Positions 56,684-64,000 of a DNA stretch of 64,000 bases are shown here, one piece after another; the first letter of the stretch is position 1, and the number at the start of each line of letters is the position of its first letter. Source of the stretch: Actinotalea subterranea (GTDB lineage Bacteria > Actinomycetota > Actinomycetes > Actinomycetales > Cellulomonadaceae); NCBI RefSeq assembly GCF_008364845.1, contig NZ_VTTP01000010.1, positions 62,001 through 126,000 on the forward strand. The letters are read 5' to 3'. The translations under genes and the position numbers were made by a program. The notes beneath the pieces were generated by a model. That model did not search any database and had not been told where the DNA came from. It saw only the letters and a program-made list of their open reading frames with translations.

Positions 56684-56992
56684 ATGAGCTTGAAGAGCCT
56701 GTCCATGAAGCTGTACCTGGGCATCGCGGTCGCCGCGCTGGTGGCCTGGGTCGCCGGAGTCCCGGGCCGGACCATCGTGTCGCTGGCAGCCGTCGGCTTG
56801 ATGCTCGCGATGCATGCCGGTGGCCATGGTGGCCACGGTGGAGGTCCTCATGCCGGCCGGGGTGACGCCGGTGCGGGCACCTCAATACCTGGGCACACCG
56901 GCGCCGCCACGCCGGTCGCATCGACCGAAGCAGCTCACTACGCCCCTCACCTCCCCACCCAACGCGGATCGGATTCTCGCGGCTGCCACTGA
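56684..56992 (+). CDS. Small His-rich membrane protein (DUF2933-like)
   Basis: The protein has 102 residues. One hydrophobic helix (YLGIAVAALVAWVAGV) and a second weaker one (TIVSLAAVGLMLAM) are followed by HAGGHGGHGGGPHAG, a His-rich putative metal-binding loop. DUF2933 proteins with this layout occur in copper and silver resistance clusters. The C-terminal 40 residues are polar and unremarkable. ATG has GTGGAG six bases upstream. Confidence 0.65.
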   Translation: MSLKSLSMKLYLGIAVAALVAWVAGVPGRTIVSLAAVGLMLAMHAGGHGGHGGGPHAGRGDAGAGTSIPGHTGAATPVASTEAAHYAPHLPTQRGSDSRGCH

Positions 56993-57111
56993 CGCGTCCA
57001 CAACGCAGGGCGGGGTGGCTTCACCGAGTCTTGACCGTCCGTGAACCTGCAGCGCTGGTCGTGCAGGCCATCGTGGCTGCCGCACGCATCATGTCCGAAG
57101 AGAGGCAGCAC

Positions 57112-58557
57112 GTGGCACGTCGACCAGCGAGAAGGCATCCCTCCGGAACAGGGCGCCCCGCGGTAGCGCCCCGATCAGCCGTGCCGCCGACTCCCCCCCA
57201 GCCTCCCCAGGGCGCTGACTCCTCACCGCGACCCGGCGCCACACACTCAGTACCGCTCACCTTTCCGCTGAGGGCGTCGGTTCCTCCGGCCGGAACGTCC
57301 CGCGCGCGGGTGCCCCTTGCCGCGGTACCCCTGCCACGAGCCAAGGCTCCTGGCGCCGGCGCCGGCGCCCGCCCGACCTCGCCTGCTACGCCGCCGACCA
57401 AGGTCCCTCCGGGTCCGGCCCCTTTGCCCCCGACGCAGCCGATGCCGAGGCTCGCGCAAGTTGGCGGTGCGGCGGGTACGGCGAGCGCGCTGGAGTTCAT
57501 CACGTCACCCTCTGCCCTGGCCGATGTAGGGCCGCAGGCTCTGGGCCTCACCTACTGGTTCGACGCACCCATCACCGGCGGCGCTTACGACGTGGTCGTC
57601 CGCCTGACCGGCCGCCGGCTGGACGTCTCGGAGGCCCGCACCCCTGCCGATGACTTCGTCGCCCGGGCCACCCTGTCCGCGGTCCAGCCGGGCAGCGGGC
57701 GCACGTCGCTCACGCACCGCGTGGTCGGGAAGGCTCCAGGGAGGTGGCGCGTGACGGCCGAGGCCATCGCCATCCACAAGGGCGGTGACCGTTCCGACGT
57801 CGTGCGACTCCCATCCGCCGAGGCCGTCGGCACGTCCACGTTCGCGCTCGTCGCAACCATGCGGGCACCTGGCGTCGTGCTAGGTGCCTGGCCCGCGATG
57901 GTGGCCATCGGGGTCGTGCTGGCTCTGGTCCTCCAAGGCTTCCTGTCTCGGGTACACGGACTGGCCCCGGCTGAAGTGACGGTTCTCGCCCTCGTGGCCA
58001 CCGCGTTGGGTGCCGTCGGCGCCAAGCTCTACTACCGGCTCACCCACATGCAAGAGCCCGGCAACCGGTCGCTCGCAGGCTTGAGCGTCCAGGGCTTCGT
58101 GATCACCGCGACGGCGACGTTCGTCATCGGCGGAACCGTCCAGGGCGTAGCGGTCGGACACCTGCTCGATGCCACCGTGCCCGCCCTCCTGGTCGGTCAG
58201 GCCGTCGGTCGGCTCGGGTGTCTCCTGGGTGGGTGCTGCGCCGGGGTCCCGACCCGCTCCCGGTGGGGCGTCTGGTCATCGGACCGACGCATCGGGACCC
58301 GTCGAGTGCCGGTACAGCTGATGGAGTCAGCTGCAGCCGGCGCGCTGGCGCTCATCACCACCGTCATCGCTTGGCTTGTACCCACGTCGTGGGGCGGCCT
58401 CCTCTTCGTCGGGGGCCTGGCCGCATACGTGGTCGTGCGCCAGGTCCTCTTTCCGCTGCGTGGCCTGCCCCGCGCGACCCGGCACGGACGCCGCGTCACG
58501 CTGGCTGTGGCCTTGATCGCCGCGACCGGCGCTCTGATGACGCCGTTGTTCGGGTAG
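57112..58557 (+). CDS. Lgt-family membrane protein with Pro-rich and beta-rich N-terminal extension
   Basis: From GTG at 57112 (GAGAGG six bases upstream; in-frame start at 57091 also possible) the protein has 481 residues. Residues 1-120 are Pro/Ala/Arg-rich. A beta-type domain follows ([48 protein letters not shown]). The last 210 residues are six or so helices of a prolipoprotein diacylglyceryl transferase-like domain, with VGQAVGRLGCLLGGCCAG in place of the canonical GRIGNFxNxE. Function as an active transferase is uncertain. It belongs to the copper cluster. Confidence 0.75.
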   Translation: MARRPARRHPSGTGRPAVAPRSAVPPTPPQPPQGADSSPRPGATHSVPLTFPLRASVPPAGTSRARVPLAAVPLPRAKAPGAGAGARPTSPATPPTKVPPGPAPLPPTQPMPRLAQVGGAAGTASALEFITSPSALADVGPQALGLTYWFDAPITGGAYDVVVRLTGRRLDVSEARTPADDFVARATLSAVQPGSGRTSLTHRVVGKAPGRWRVTAEAIAIHKGGDRSDVVRLPSAEAVGTSTFALVATMRAPGVVLGAWPAMVAIGVVLALVLQGFLSRVHGLAPAEVTVLALVATALGAVGAKLYYRLTHMQEPGNRSLAGLSVQGFVITATATFVIGGTVQGVAVGHLLDATVPALLVGQAVGRLGCLLGGCCAGVPTRSRWGVWSSDRRIGTRRVPVQLMESAAAGALALITTVIAWLVPTSWGGLLFVGGLAAYVVVRQVLFPLRGLPRATRHGRRVTLAVALIAATGALMTPLFG

Positions 58558-58585
58558 GCCTTCAGCGTCGTGCCAGCTCCCCGGG

Positions 58586-58864
58586 TCAGCTGCGGACGAG
58601 CCGCGCGATGGCGTCGGCGGCTTCCTTGAGCTTGGCGTCCTTCTCGGGTCCCCGGGCCTGGGCTGCATCGACCAGGCAGTGGCCCATGTGGTCCTCGAGC
58701 AGGCTCAAGGCGACTGACTGCAGGGCACGGGAGGCGGCCGAGACCTGGGTGAGGACGTCGATGCAGTACTTGTCCTCTTCGACCATGCGGGCGATTCCCC
58801 GGACCTGGCCCTCGACGCGGCGTAACCGGAGGAGCAAGTCCTGCTTGGGGTCGGTGTCGGTCAT
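58586..58864 (-). CDS. csoR: CsoR-type copper-sensing repressor
   Basis: The protein has 92 residues. The four-helix DUF156 fold carries Cys34 (DKYCIDVL), His59 and Cys63 (EDHMGHC), the C-H-C copper triad with the 25/4 spacing of mycobacterial CsoR. Cu(I) binding releases DNA. ATG has GAGGAGGAT upstream. A matching operator lies about 90 bp upstream, so it is probably autoregulated. Its 3' end converges on the Lgt-like gene with a 28-bp gap. Confidence 0.93.
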   Translation of the reverse strand: MTDTDPKQDLLLRLRRVEGQVRGIARMVEEDKYCIDVLTQVSAASRALQSVALSLLEDHMGHCLVDAAQARGPEKDAKLKEAADAIARLVRS

Positions 58865-58955
58865 CGGATCCTCCTCGCGAGCGTCATACCGCGTCGCCCC
58901 ACCTGTCGAGTCGTCGGTGACGCCCCGAGGCTCGTCGGAGAGGCGTCGACCTCGA

Positions 58956-58972
58956 GTACCCCCGGTGGGTAT
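58956..58972. promoter_or_regulatory. CsoR-type operator upstream of csoR
   Basis: GTACCCCCGGTGGGTAT fits the G-tract operator TACCC-N5-GGGTA of CsoR proteins. It is in the gap between the DUF3105 gene and csoR. Confidence 0.75.
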
Positions 58973-59085
58973 GGCAGATCCAAGGTAAGCGCTGGCGGAT
59001 GTCGAACGCGCTGCGGTAACGGTCAAGGCTCCATGAAGGCGTGGCCGGCGTGAGTTCCGAGACGTCCGGAAGGTGGGGCCCCTCG

Positions 59086-59775
59086 TCAGGCGGCCGGCGC
59101 GTCCGTTCCACCGTCGCACGGAGCACCGGGCTCCGGTGTCTGCTCACCCTGGAGGTAGCGGACCAGGAACGGCTCGAGACGCTCGTCGAACGCCGAGTCC
59201 AGCTCGACCTGGACGCCCCACGCGGTCGCGACGACGTCCGAAGCCAGGTCCTCGAAGGGGCTCACCAGCAGGTAGGGATTCTCCTCAGCGAGGATCCTCA
59301 AGGCGGCGACCTGCTCCTCCTCGAGCCCCGGCCTGTAAGTCACCCACACCGCGCCGTGCTCCAGGGAGTGGACGGCGTTCTCGCTGCGCACCGGCTGGTC
59401 GTAGAACTGGCAATTCTGCACCACCGGGTCGTGATCACCGCCGAGGGGCGGGAGCAGCTGGCCGGCCTCCTCGACCTCGATCGCCGGCGCATCCTGGTAC
59501 GGGACGTCCTCGGTCACGTGCGTCGCCGAGGGGACCTCGACGACCTCCTCACCTTCGATGGGACCTTCGGCAGCCGCCTCGAGCCCGGACCTCTCCTGCT
59601 GAGCCTGCACGATGAGCACCGTGGCGGGCACCACGAGTGCCAGGGCGACCAGTGTGACGACGATCGCGATGAGGCGACTACGACGGCGGTCCGCACGCTC
59701 CTGAGCCGCCTTGATCTCCGCCACACGGGCCCGGCGCTCGTCCTTCGCGGCGGGTCGCTTCTGACCTGAACTCAC
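59086..59775 (-). CDS. DUF3105 domain membrane protein
   Basis: The protein has 229 residues. A basic N-terminus is followed by one helix (IAIVVTLVALALVVPATVLI) and an extracytoplasmic DUF3105 domain: HVTEDVPYQDAPAI, NCQFYDQPV, ENAVHSLEHGAVWVTYRPG, with a conserved CQFY and SLEHG. DUF3105 often stands next to DUF305 and copper genes; function unknown. GTG at 59775 is chosen since AGGAG is five bases away; a GTG six bases upstream is too close to it. Divergent from yibE/F gene. Confidence 0.85.
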   Translation of the reverse strand: MSSGQKRPAAKDERRARVAEIKAAQERADRRRSRLIAIVVTLVALALVVPATVLIVQAQQERSGLEAAAEGPIEGEEVVEVPSATHVTEDVPYQDAPAIEVEEAGQLLPPLGGDHDPVVQNCQFYDQPVRSENAVHSLEHGAVWVTYRPGLEEEQVAALRILAEENPYLLVSPFEDLASDVVATAWGVQVELDSAFDERLEPFLVRYLQGEQTPEPGAPCDGGTDAPAA

Positions 59776-59870
59776 GTGCACTCCTCTCGACGGCCGGCTC
59801 GGAGCGAGCCGACCCTTCGGGCATCAACGCACCAGCGCACCACGCGTGTTCCTGGGCGCCGCACGCCCGC

Positions 59871-59888
59871 GATGAAGTTCCGATGAAG
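59871..59888. promoter_or_regulatory. 11-bp-spaced direct repeat, site A
   Basis: GATGAAGTTCCGATGAAG places two GATGAAG copies at 59871 and 59882, 11 bp apart, in the divergent gap between the DUF3105 and YibE/F genes. This is the repeat geometry of PhoB/OmpR-type response regulators. Confidence 0.55.
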
Positions 59889-60047
59889 AAGCGCCGGTGA
59901 TCCCGTCAGGTCCGGACTGCAACGCGCGAGGTGGCGCGAGGATCCTCGCGTGTCCATGACCGCAGATCTGCGAGGCCCCGTCCACCGGGGCCTGACGCGC
60001 CATGCCGTCGCGGCCCCAGTCCCCACTCCACCGTCGTCCGACCGCTG

Positions 60048-61283
60048 ATGGGCCTTCCGAGGGTCAAAGTGCCCGGACGGACGAGTCTCGTGCTGGCGGC
60101 CATCCTGCTGCCACTCATCGCTGCAACAGGCGCCGGCCTCGTGACGCTGTGGCCCACGGGCGAGGCCCACCGGACCGGCATCGTCGCCGTTGAGGCCGAG
60201 TACCCGACCGGACGCGTCATGTCCGCGACCAGCGACTCGTGCGGGGGCGAGAACGAGGACCGCCGACCCGACGGAAGCATCCCCGCCGCCGTCGCCTGCA
60301 CCCAGGTCACCGCGCGTGTCACGAGCGGCGACGCCGAGGGACAGGAGGTTCAGATCTGGGCGCCCGCAACCGTGCGCGCCGCCGACGTCCCCGCCGGCAC
60401 CGCGATCGTCCTAGTCCAGTACCTCGCCACGGACACCGAGCCGGAGGTCTGGGCGTGGTTCGACTACTCCCGATCCGTCCCGCTGGGCGCGCTGACCGTG
60501 GCATTCGCACTCATGGTCACAGCGGTCGCCGGTCTGCGCGGCGTGCGCGCCCTGGTCGGCCTCGCGGTGGCTTCTGTGGTGATCGCCACCTTCATGCTCC
60601 CGGCGCTGCTCGAGGGCAGAGACGCCCTGATGGTCGGACTCGTCGGATCATCGGCGATCATGTTCGTCGTCCTCTACATGGCGCACGGCTTCTCCAAGCG
60701 CACCACCACAGCGCTGCTCGGCACCTTCGGCGGACTGGCGATGACCGCGTTCCTGGGTGTCGTGGCCGCCCGGACCGCACACCTGACGGGCATCTCGACC
60801 GAGGAGAACTACCGCCTGGCCATGCTGACCGGGCGACTCGGGGGTGACGCGCTCCGTGGCCTCTTCCTCGCTGGGGTCGCCCTGGCGGGCCTCGGGGTCC
60901 TGAACGACGTCACGGTGACACAGGCGTCAGCGGTGTGGGAGCTGCGCGACGCCGACCCTGCAGCGACCCGCCGCAGCCTCTTCTCCCGAGCCATGCGGAT
61001 CGGCCGCGACCACATCGCGTCTGCCGTCTACACGATCGCGTTCGCATACGCCGGAGCTGCGCTGCCCGTCCTGCTGCTCCTTGAGGTGTACCAGAGGCCG
61101 CTCTACCAGACCATCAGCAGCGGCGAGTTCGCCGAGGAGATCGCCCGGACGCTCGTGGGCTCGATCGGGCTGGTGCTGGCGATCCCCCTGACGACGCTCA
61201 TCGCCGTGCTGGTGGCGACCACAGAGCCCGTGCGCCGTCGGCACGCAGTCGCAGCGCCGGGTGGGCACGGGCACGGGCACTGA
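60048..61283 (+). CDS. YibE/F family membrane protein
   Basis: The protein has 411 residues. N-terminal helix (LVLAAILLPLIAATGAGLV), an extracytoplasmic domain of about 110 residues with two Cys, then seven or eight helices with the YibE/F motif VGLVGSSAIMFVVLYMAHGF and GLGVLNDVTVTQASAVWELR. The C-terminus is a His-rich GGHGHGH, suggesting metal contact. YibE/F proteins are permease-like with no settled substrate. ATG at 60048; the frame is open upstream without homology. Confidence 0.85.
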   Translation: MGLPRVKVPGRTSLVLAAILLPLIAATGAGLVTLWPTGEAHRTGIVAVEAEYPTGRVMSATSDSCGGENEDRRPDGSIPAAVACTQVTARVTSGDAEGQEVQIWAPATVRAADVPAGTAIVLVQYLATDTEPEVWAWFDYSRSVPLGALTVAFALMVTAVAGLRGVRALVGLAVASVVIATFMLPALLEGRDALMVGLVGSSAIMFVVLYMAHGFSKRTTTALLGTFGGLAMTAFLGVVAARTAHLTGISTEENYRLAMLTGRLGGDALRGLFLAGVALAGLGVLNDVTVTQASAVWELRDADPAATRRSLFSRAMRIGRDHIASAVYTIAFAYAGAALPVLLLLEVYQRPLYQTISSGEFAEEIARTLVGSIGLVLAIPLTTLIAVLVATTEPVRRRHAVAAPGGHGHGH

Positions 61284-61350
61284 AGCCCGCGCTTCGCTCG
61301 CGACGGCCGCCCCCGTCCTCGCCCCTCGCGTGTGCAGGATGCTGACAGCC

Positions 61351-61367
61351 CTTCATCGAACCTTCAT
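61351..61367. promoter_or_regulatory. 11-bp-spaced direct repeat, site B
   Basis: CTTCATCGAACCTTCAT gives CTTCAT at 61351 and 61362, again 11 bp apart, about 90 bp before the DUF305 lipoprotein start. Confidence 0.55.
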
Positions 61368-61455
61368 GGATGACTGATCCGAGTGACGCGACGATGACGC
61401 AGGGTGGTGGGTGCACCGCGCCCCCAAGGCGCGCCGAGACCACCTGGGAGATGCC

Positions 61456-62085
61456 TTGCAGAAGAACGTACGGACCCTCGCGACCGCCTCCGGCATAGCC
61501 CTGGCCCTGACGCTCACCGCGTGCGGCGCACCCGCCGACGAGCAGGAGGGCGCCGGGAACGGGTCCACGGCACCGCCGGCGGCGGCGAGCGCCGACGCCG
61601 ACAGCAGCGCGGCCCACAACGATGCCGACACCCAGTTCGCCCAGATGATGATCGTGCACCACGAGGGTGCCATCGAGATGGCGGAGCTGGCGGCGGAGAA
61701 GGGCGCGTCCCCGGAGGTACGCGAGCTGGGTGAGCGCATCGCGGGTGCACAGGGCCCGGAGATCGACCTGATGACCTCCTGGTTGCAGGCGTGGGACGAG
61801 GAGCTGCCGTCCGAGACCGACATGGGCGGCATGGACCACGGCAGCATGGAGATGGACGGCATGGACCAGGAGGCCGTGATGAGCGAGCTCACCACGCTGA
61901 GCGGCAGCGACTTCGACCGCCGCTTCCTCGAGCTCATGACCGATCACCACCGCGGAGCGATCGAGATGGCCGAGGAGCACCGTGCGGAGGGTGAGAACGC
62001 CGAGGCCGTCCAGCTGTCCGGGAAGATCATCGACGACCAGACCGCAGAGATCACAGAGATGACGAACCTGCTGGCCGACCTCTAG
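61456..62085 (+). CDS. DUF305 lipoprotein with Met-rich linker
   Basis: The protein has 209 residues. The signal peptide ends in the lipobox LTAC (TASGIALALTLTACGAPA), so it is diacylglycerol-modified and surface-exposed. Two DUF305 repeats are seen: QMMIVHHEGAIEMAELAA and LMTDHHRGAIEMAEEH. Between them DMGGMDHGSMEMDGMD is a Met/His motif of the type that binds Cu(I)/Ag(I). The TTG start at 61456 is fixed by GGGAG five bases upstream and by the signal peptide. It is the best candidate substrate of the Lgt-like proteins. Confidence 0.88.
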   Translation: MQKNVRTLATASGIALALTLTACGAPADEQEGAGNGSTAPPAAASADADSSAAHNDADTQFAQMMIVHHEGAIEMAELAAEKGASPEVRELGERIAGAQGPEIDLMTSWLQAWDEELPSETDMGGMDHGSMEMDGMDQEAVMSELTTLSGSDFDRRFLELMTDHHRGAIEMAEEHRAEGENAEAVQLSGKIIDDQTAEITEMTNLLADL

Positions 62086-62101
62086 CTCACGCGATCGCAC
62101 A

Positions 62102-62141
62102 GCGGTGCCTCGCTCGTGGGCCGGCTCGAGCGAGGCACCGC
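62102..62141 (+). terminator. Strong terminator after the DUF305 gene
   Basis: A perfect 15-bp stem (GCGGTGCCTCGCTCG and its complement) with a 10-nt loop, 16 bp past the stop. Confidence 0.85.
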
Positions 62142-62178
62142 CGCGTCGCGGTCGCGAGCGATCCGGACGACGACGCAT

Positions 62179-62196
62179 CTTCATCGAAGGTTGACC
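62179..62196. promoter_or_regulatory. Degenerate direct-repeat site C
   Basis: CTTCATCGAAGGTTGACC has one full CTTCATCGAA half and a poor second half 11 bp later (GTTGAC). It precedes the second Lgt-like gene by about 105 bp. TTGACC may also be a -35. Confidence 0.3.
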
Positions 62197-62302
62197 CCGC
62201 GTGCGGCGACCCTTGACGAGCAGGGCCGAGGCTGGCGTCGTCCGCGGACGACGACCTGTGCCTCCCGGCACAGGGTCGCGCGGCACGTCGCGGTGGGGAT
62301 CC

Positions 62303-63091
62303 ATGCAACCCGTTCTCTTCTCCGTCCTGGGGTTCGACATCCAGACCTACGGCCTGAGCAAGGCCGCTGCGGCCCTCGTCGCCGCCTTCCTGCTCGGGCG
62401 AGCCTTCGAGCGTCGCGGACTGGCGAAGGACTCGGCCCACGCGTTGGTCATGTGGGCCACGGTGTGGGGCTTCGCCGCCGCCAAGGCCTACTACCTCCTC
62501 GAACAGCTGCCGACCATCACCGCTCACGACCTGGGCGGAACGGGCTTCACCTGGTTCGGTGGGCTCATCGGCGGGGTCGTTGCGGCCTTGGTGGTGGTCC
62601 GGCGTCACAACCTGCCGCCGGGCCTGGTCGCCGGGCTGGCAGCGATCCCTCTGACCGTGGCCTACGGCATCGGCCGGATCGGGTGCCTGCTCTCAGGGGA
62701 TGGCACGTACGGCCGGCCGAGCGACCTGCCGTGGGCCATGAGCTTTCCCGACGGGGTGGTCGCAACCGACGTGCCGGTGCACCCGACGCCGCTCTACGAG
62801 GCTCTCGCAGCCGGGCTCATCGCCGTGGCCCTGTGGCGCCTCGGGCGCCGCCTCGCCCCTGCCGCCCTCTTCGGCGCGTACCTCGTCCTCAGCGGCGTCG
62901 CGCGGTTCCTCGTCGAGCTCCTGCGGATCAACGAGCCGGTCCTGCTCGATCTCACCCAGCCTCAGCTGTGGTCACTGGTCAGCATCGCGGCAGGCGCCAT
63001 CCTCGCCTTCCGGGTGACGGCGGCGGTGAGGGCGCTGCCCGCTGAGACGTCGCACCGGGAGGCGGTCGGCAGCGTGGACACGCTGACCTGA
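62303..63091 (+). CDS. lgt: Prolipoprotein diacylglyceryl transferase-family protein
   Basis: The protein has 262 residues and six or seven helices: FDIQTYGLSKAAAALVAAFL, TWFGGLIGGVVAALVVV, AYGIGRIGCLLSGDGTYG, VHPTPLYEALAAGLIAVALW. The overall Lgt pattern (YGL, xGGL, GRIG, HPTxLYE) is present, but the canonical GNFxNxE is replaced by GCLLSGD and the catalytic-type His before GGL is Phe, as in a divergent subfamily. Whether it is an active transferase needs testing. ATG at 62303 has GGGGAT upstream. Confidence 0.8.
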   Translation: MQPVLFSVLGFDIQTYGLSKAAAALVAAFLLGRAFERRGLAKDSAHALVMWATVWGFAAAKAYYLLEQLPTITAHDLGGTGFTWFGGLIGGVVAALVVVRRHNLPPGLVAGLAAIPLTVAYGIGRIGCLLSGDGTYGRPSDLPWAMSFPDGVVATDVPVHPTPLYEALAAGLIAVALWRLGRRLAPAALFGAYLVLSGVARFLVELLRINEPVLLDLTQPQLWSLVSIAAGAILAFRVTAAVRALPAETSHREAVGSVDTLT

Positions 63092-63119
63092 CGATCCGAC
63101 CTCGGAAGGAGTGGAGGCG

Positions 63120-63766
63120 GTGGACCTCGATCTGCTGGTCAGCGTCCTGCTCCGGCGAGCCGAGCTCACCCGGCACGACCGCTGGACGCGCGCCGAGCTC
63201 GAGAACCACCAGCAGCGCGCCCTAGCCGTGCTGCGACACCACGCCACCGCGCGCTCCCCCTTCTACGGCCGGCGCCATCGGGGCCTCGCCGACCTGCCCC
63301 TGGACGCGCTGCCGAGTGTGAGCAAGGGCGAGCTGATGGACCGGTTCGACGAGGTCCTGACCACGGGGCGCCTGAACGAGCTCTCCGACCCGCGTCACCC
63401 CTGAGCCCGGAGCCTTGCGGCTGCGGGCTGCCCTTCCGGGTCCTCGAAGCGGTCGAAGGACGTGAGCACGACGTCCTGAGCCTGCCGGGTCCGTCCGGGC
63501 CCGTGTCGATTCACCCGGGCGTCTTCCGCGCCGTGCTCGATGACTTGGATGCCGCCGCGTGGCAGGTGGTCCAGCACGGGGAGAGCGACCTGCGGGTGCT
63601 CGTCGTGCCCACGAGCACTCCCCTGTCGAGCGAGCACGTCCGGACCGCGGTCGACGACGCGCTGCGAGCTGCCGGTGCGGCTGTGAGCGTGAGCGTCGAG
63701 CTGGTCGACCAGATTCCTCGGACCGCCCTGGACAAGGCACGCCTGATCCGCCACGTGCCGGACTGA
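63120..63766 (+). pseudogene. Collapsed PaaK/F390 synthetase-like adenylate ligase
   Basis: The first part (63120-63404) reads DLDLLVSVLLRRAELTRHDR and HHATARSPFYGRRHRGLADL, the N-terminus of a phenylacetate-CoA ligase/F390 synthetase-like protein of about 430 residues. The last part (about 63405-63766, in another frame) has PCGCGLPFRVLEAVEGREHD, VSIHPGVFRAVLDDL and IPRTALDKARLIRHV, its C-terminus. The central 200 or so codons with the ATP-binding motif are gone. GTG at 63120 has GGAAGGAG upstream. Confidence 0.8.
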
Positions 63767-63782
63767 GGCTGACTGCATCAGG

Positions 63783-63806
63783 CACGCCGCGCCTTCGCAC
63801 GGCGTG
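63783..63806 (+). terminator. Hairpin after the ligase pseudogene
   Basis: CACGCCG/CGGCGTG 7-bp stem with a 10-nt loop, 17 bp past the pseudogene stop. No U-tract. Confidence 0.45.
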
Positions 63807-63819
63807 GTGCTGCATCTCT

Positions 63820-63845
63820 ATGAAGCGCTGATGAAGGCGATGAAG
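63820..63845. promoter_or_regulatory. 11-bp-spaced direct repeat, site D
   Basis: ATGAAG occurs at 63820, 63831 and 63840; the first two are 11 bp apart and the third 9 bp further. It lies about 130 bp before the last start codon. Confidence 0.5.
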
Positions 63846-63901
63846 TCCTTGTGCAGGTCGTGTCCAAGACGTCGCTGTCGAGGTGAACGAGACTTACCGT
63901 T

Positions 63902-63919
63902 GATACCCCCGCGGGTATC
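63902..63919. promoter_or_regulatory. CsoR-type operator near the right edge
   Basis: GATACCCCCGCGGGTATC has perfect 7-bp arms (GATACCC/GGGTATC) around CCGC, a near-ideal CsoR G-tract operator. A GCCTCGA/TCGAGGC hairpin (63925-63943) and then a start codon follow. Confidence 0.8.
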
Positions 63920-63977
63920 CCAAGGCCTCGAGCACTTCGAGGCTCGATGCCTGGGGTCGACGAGAGGGTTGAGCTCG

Positions 63978-64000
63978 ATGAGAACGATGACGCGGTACTG
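63978..64000 (+). CDS. Start of a CsoR-controlled gene (cut by window edge)
   Basis: ATG at 63978 is preceded by GAGAGGG 11 bases upstream and reads MRTMTRY to the window edge. A second ATG is at 63987. Too short to identify; the operator suggests a copper chaperone, a P-type ATPase or another copper gene. Confidence 0.4.

Overview
The window comes from a very high-GC actinobacterium. The RuvCAB/YebC/PdxTS block, the PimA/PatA/PgsA phosphatidylinositol-mannoside block, SecDF-YajC-Apt-Rel, DUF349, DUF948 and DUF6167 genes and an SsgB-like protein together fit a member of the Micrococcales, near Cellulomonadaceae or Promicromonosporaceae. The genus cannot be fixed from sequence reading alone. 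Many genes start with GTG or TTG, many neighbours overlap as GTGA or ATGA, and several mRNAs look leaderless.

Bases 1-48,490 are conserved core, mostly on the minus strand (transcribed right to left). In coordinate order: pilT (cut by the window edge) and pilB; aroE, mltG, ruvX, alaS and two small envelope-type genes; rpsD; rarA, divergent from a plus-strand MMPL transporter; a GNAT protein and aspS; a GMC oxidoreductase and an SplB-like radical SAM gene with a perfect LexA box; hisS and a metallo-beta-lactamase-fold hydrolase; a plus-strand cyclophilin/DUF349 pair converging on rel; apt-secF-secD-yajC; ruvB-ruvA-ruvC-yebC-pdxT; a plus-strand membrane protein; Nudix-pdxS; prsW, an unknown gene, pimA, patA, pgsA, a HIT gene and thrS in a tight chain; tRNA-Val(CAC), an SsgB-like gene, and pabC-pabB.

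A tRNA cluster at 48,738-49,064 (Gly-GCC, Cys-GCA, Val-GAC) marks the boundary. To its right, to the end of the window, lies an accessory region of mobile and metal-resistance genes. It holds the C-terminal stub of a tyrosine integrase next to tRNA-Val(GAC); a Tn552/Tn402-like transposon (TniB ATPase, TniA DDE transposase, TniR resolvase with res-like repeats) carrying the cadmium pair cmtR-cadD; a 5'-truncated DUF3883 gene; an orphan excisionase-like gene; membrane-protein debris; and a copper-type cluster. The copper cluster contains a His-rich small membrane protein, two divergent Lgt-family proteins (one with a proline-rich and beta-rich N-terminal extension), CsoR, a DUF3105 protein, a YibE/F permease, a Met-rich DUF305 lipoprotein, a collapsed adenylate-ligase pseudogene and the first codons of a gene behind a second CsoR-type operator.

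Two regulatory layers are visible in the copper part: two CsoR-type palindromes (58,956 and 63,902), and direct repeats of ATGAAG/CTTCAT with exact 11-bp spacing in front of several transcription units, the geometry used by PhoB/OmpR-family response regulators. The most interesting hypothesis is a dedicated metal-stress module for making and lipidating envelope lipoproteins under dual control.
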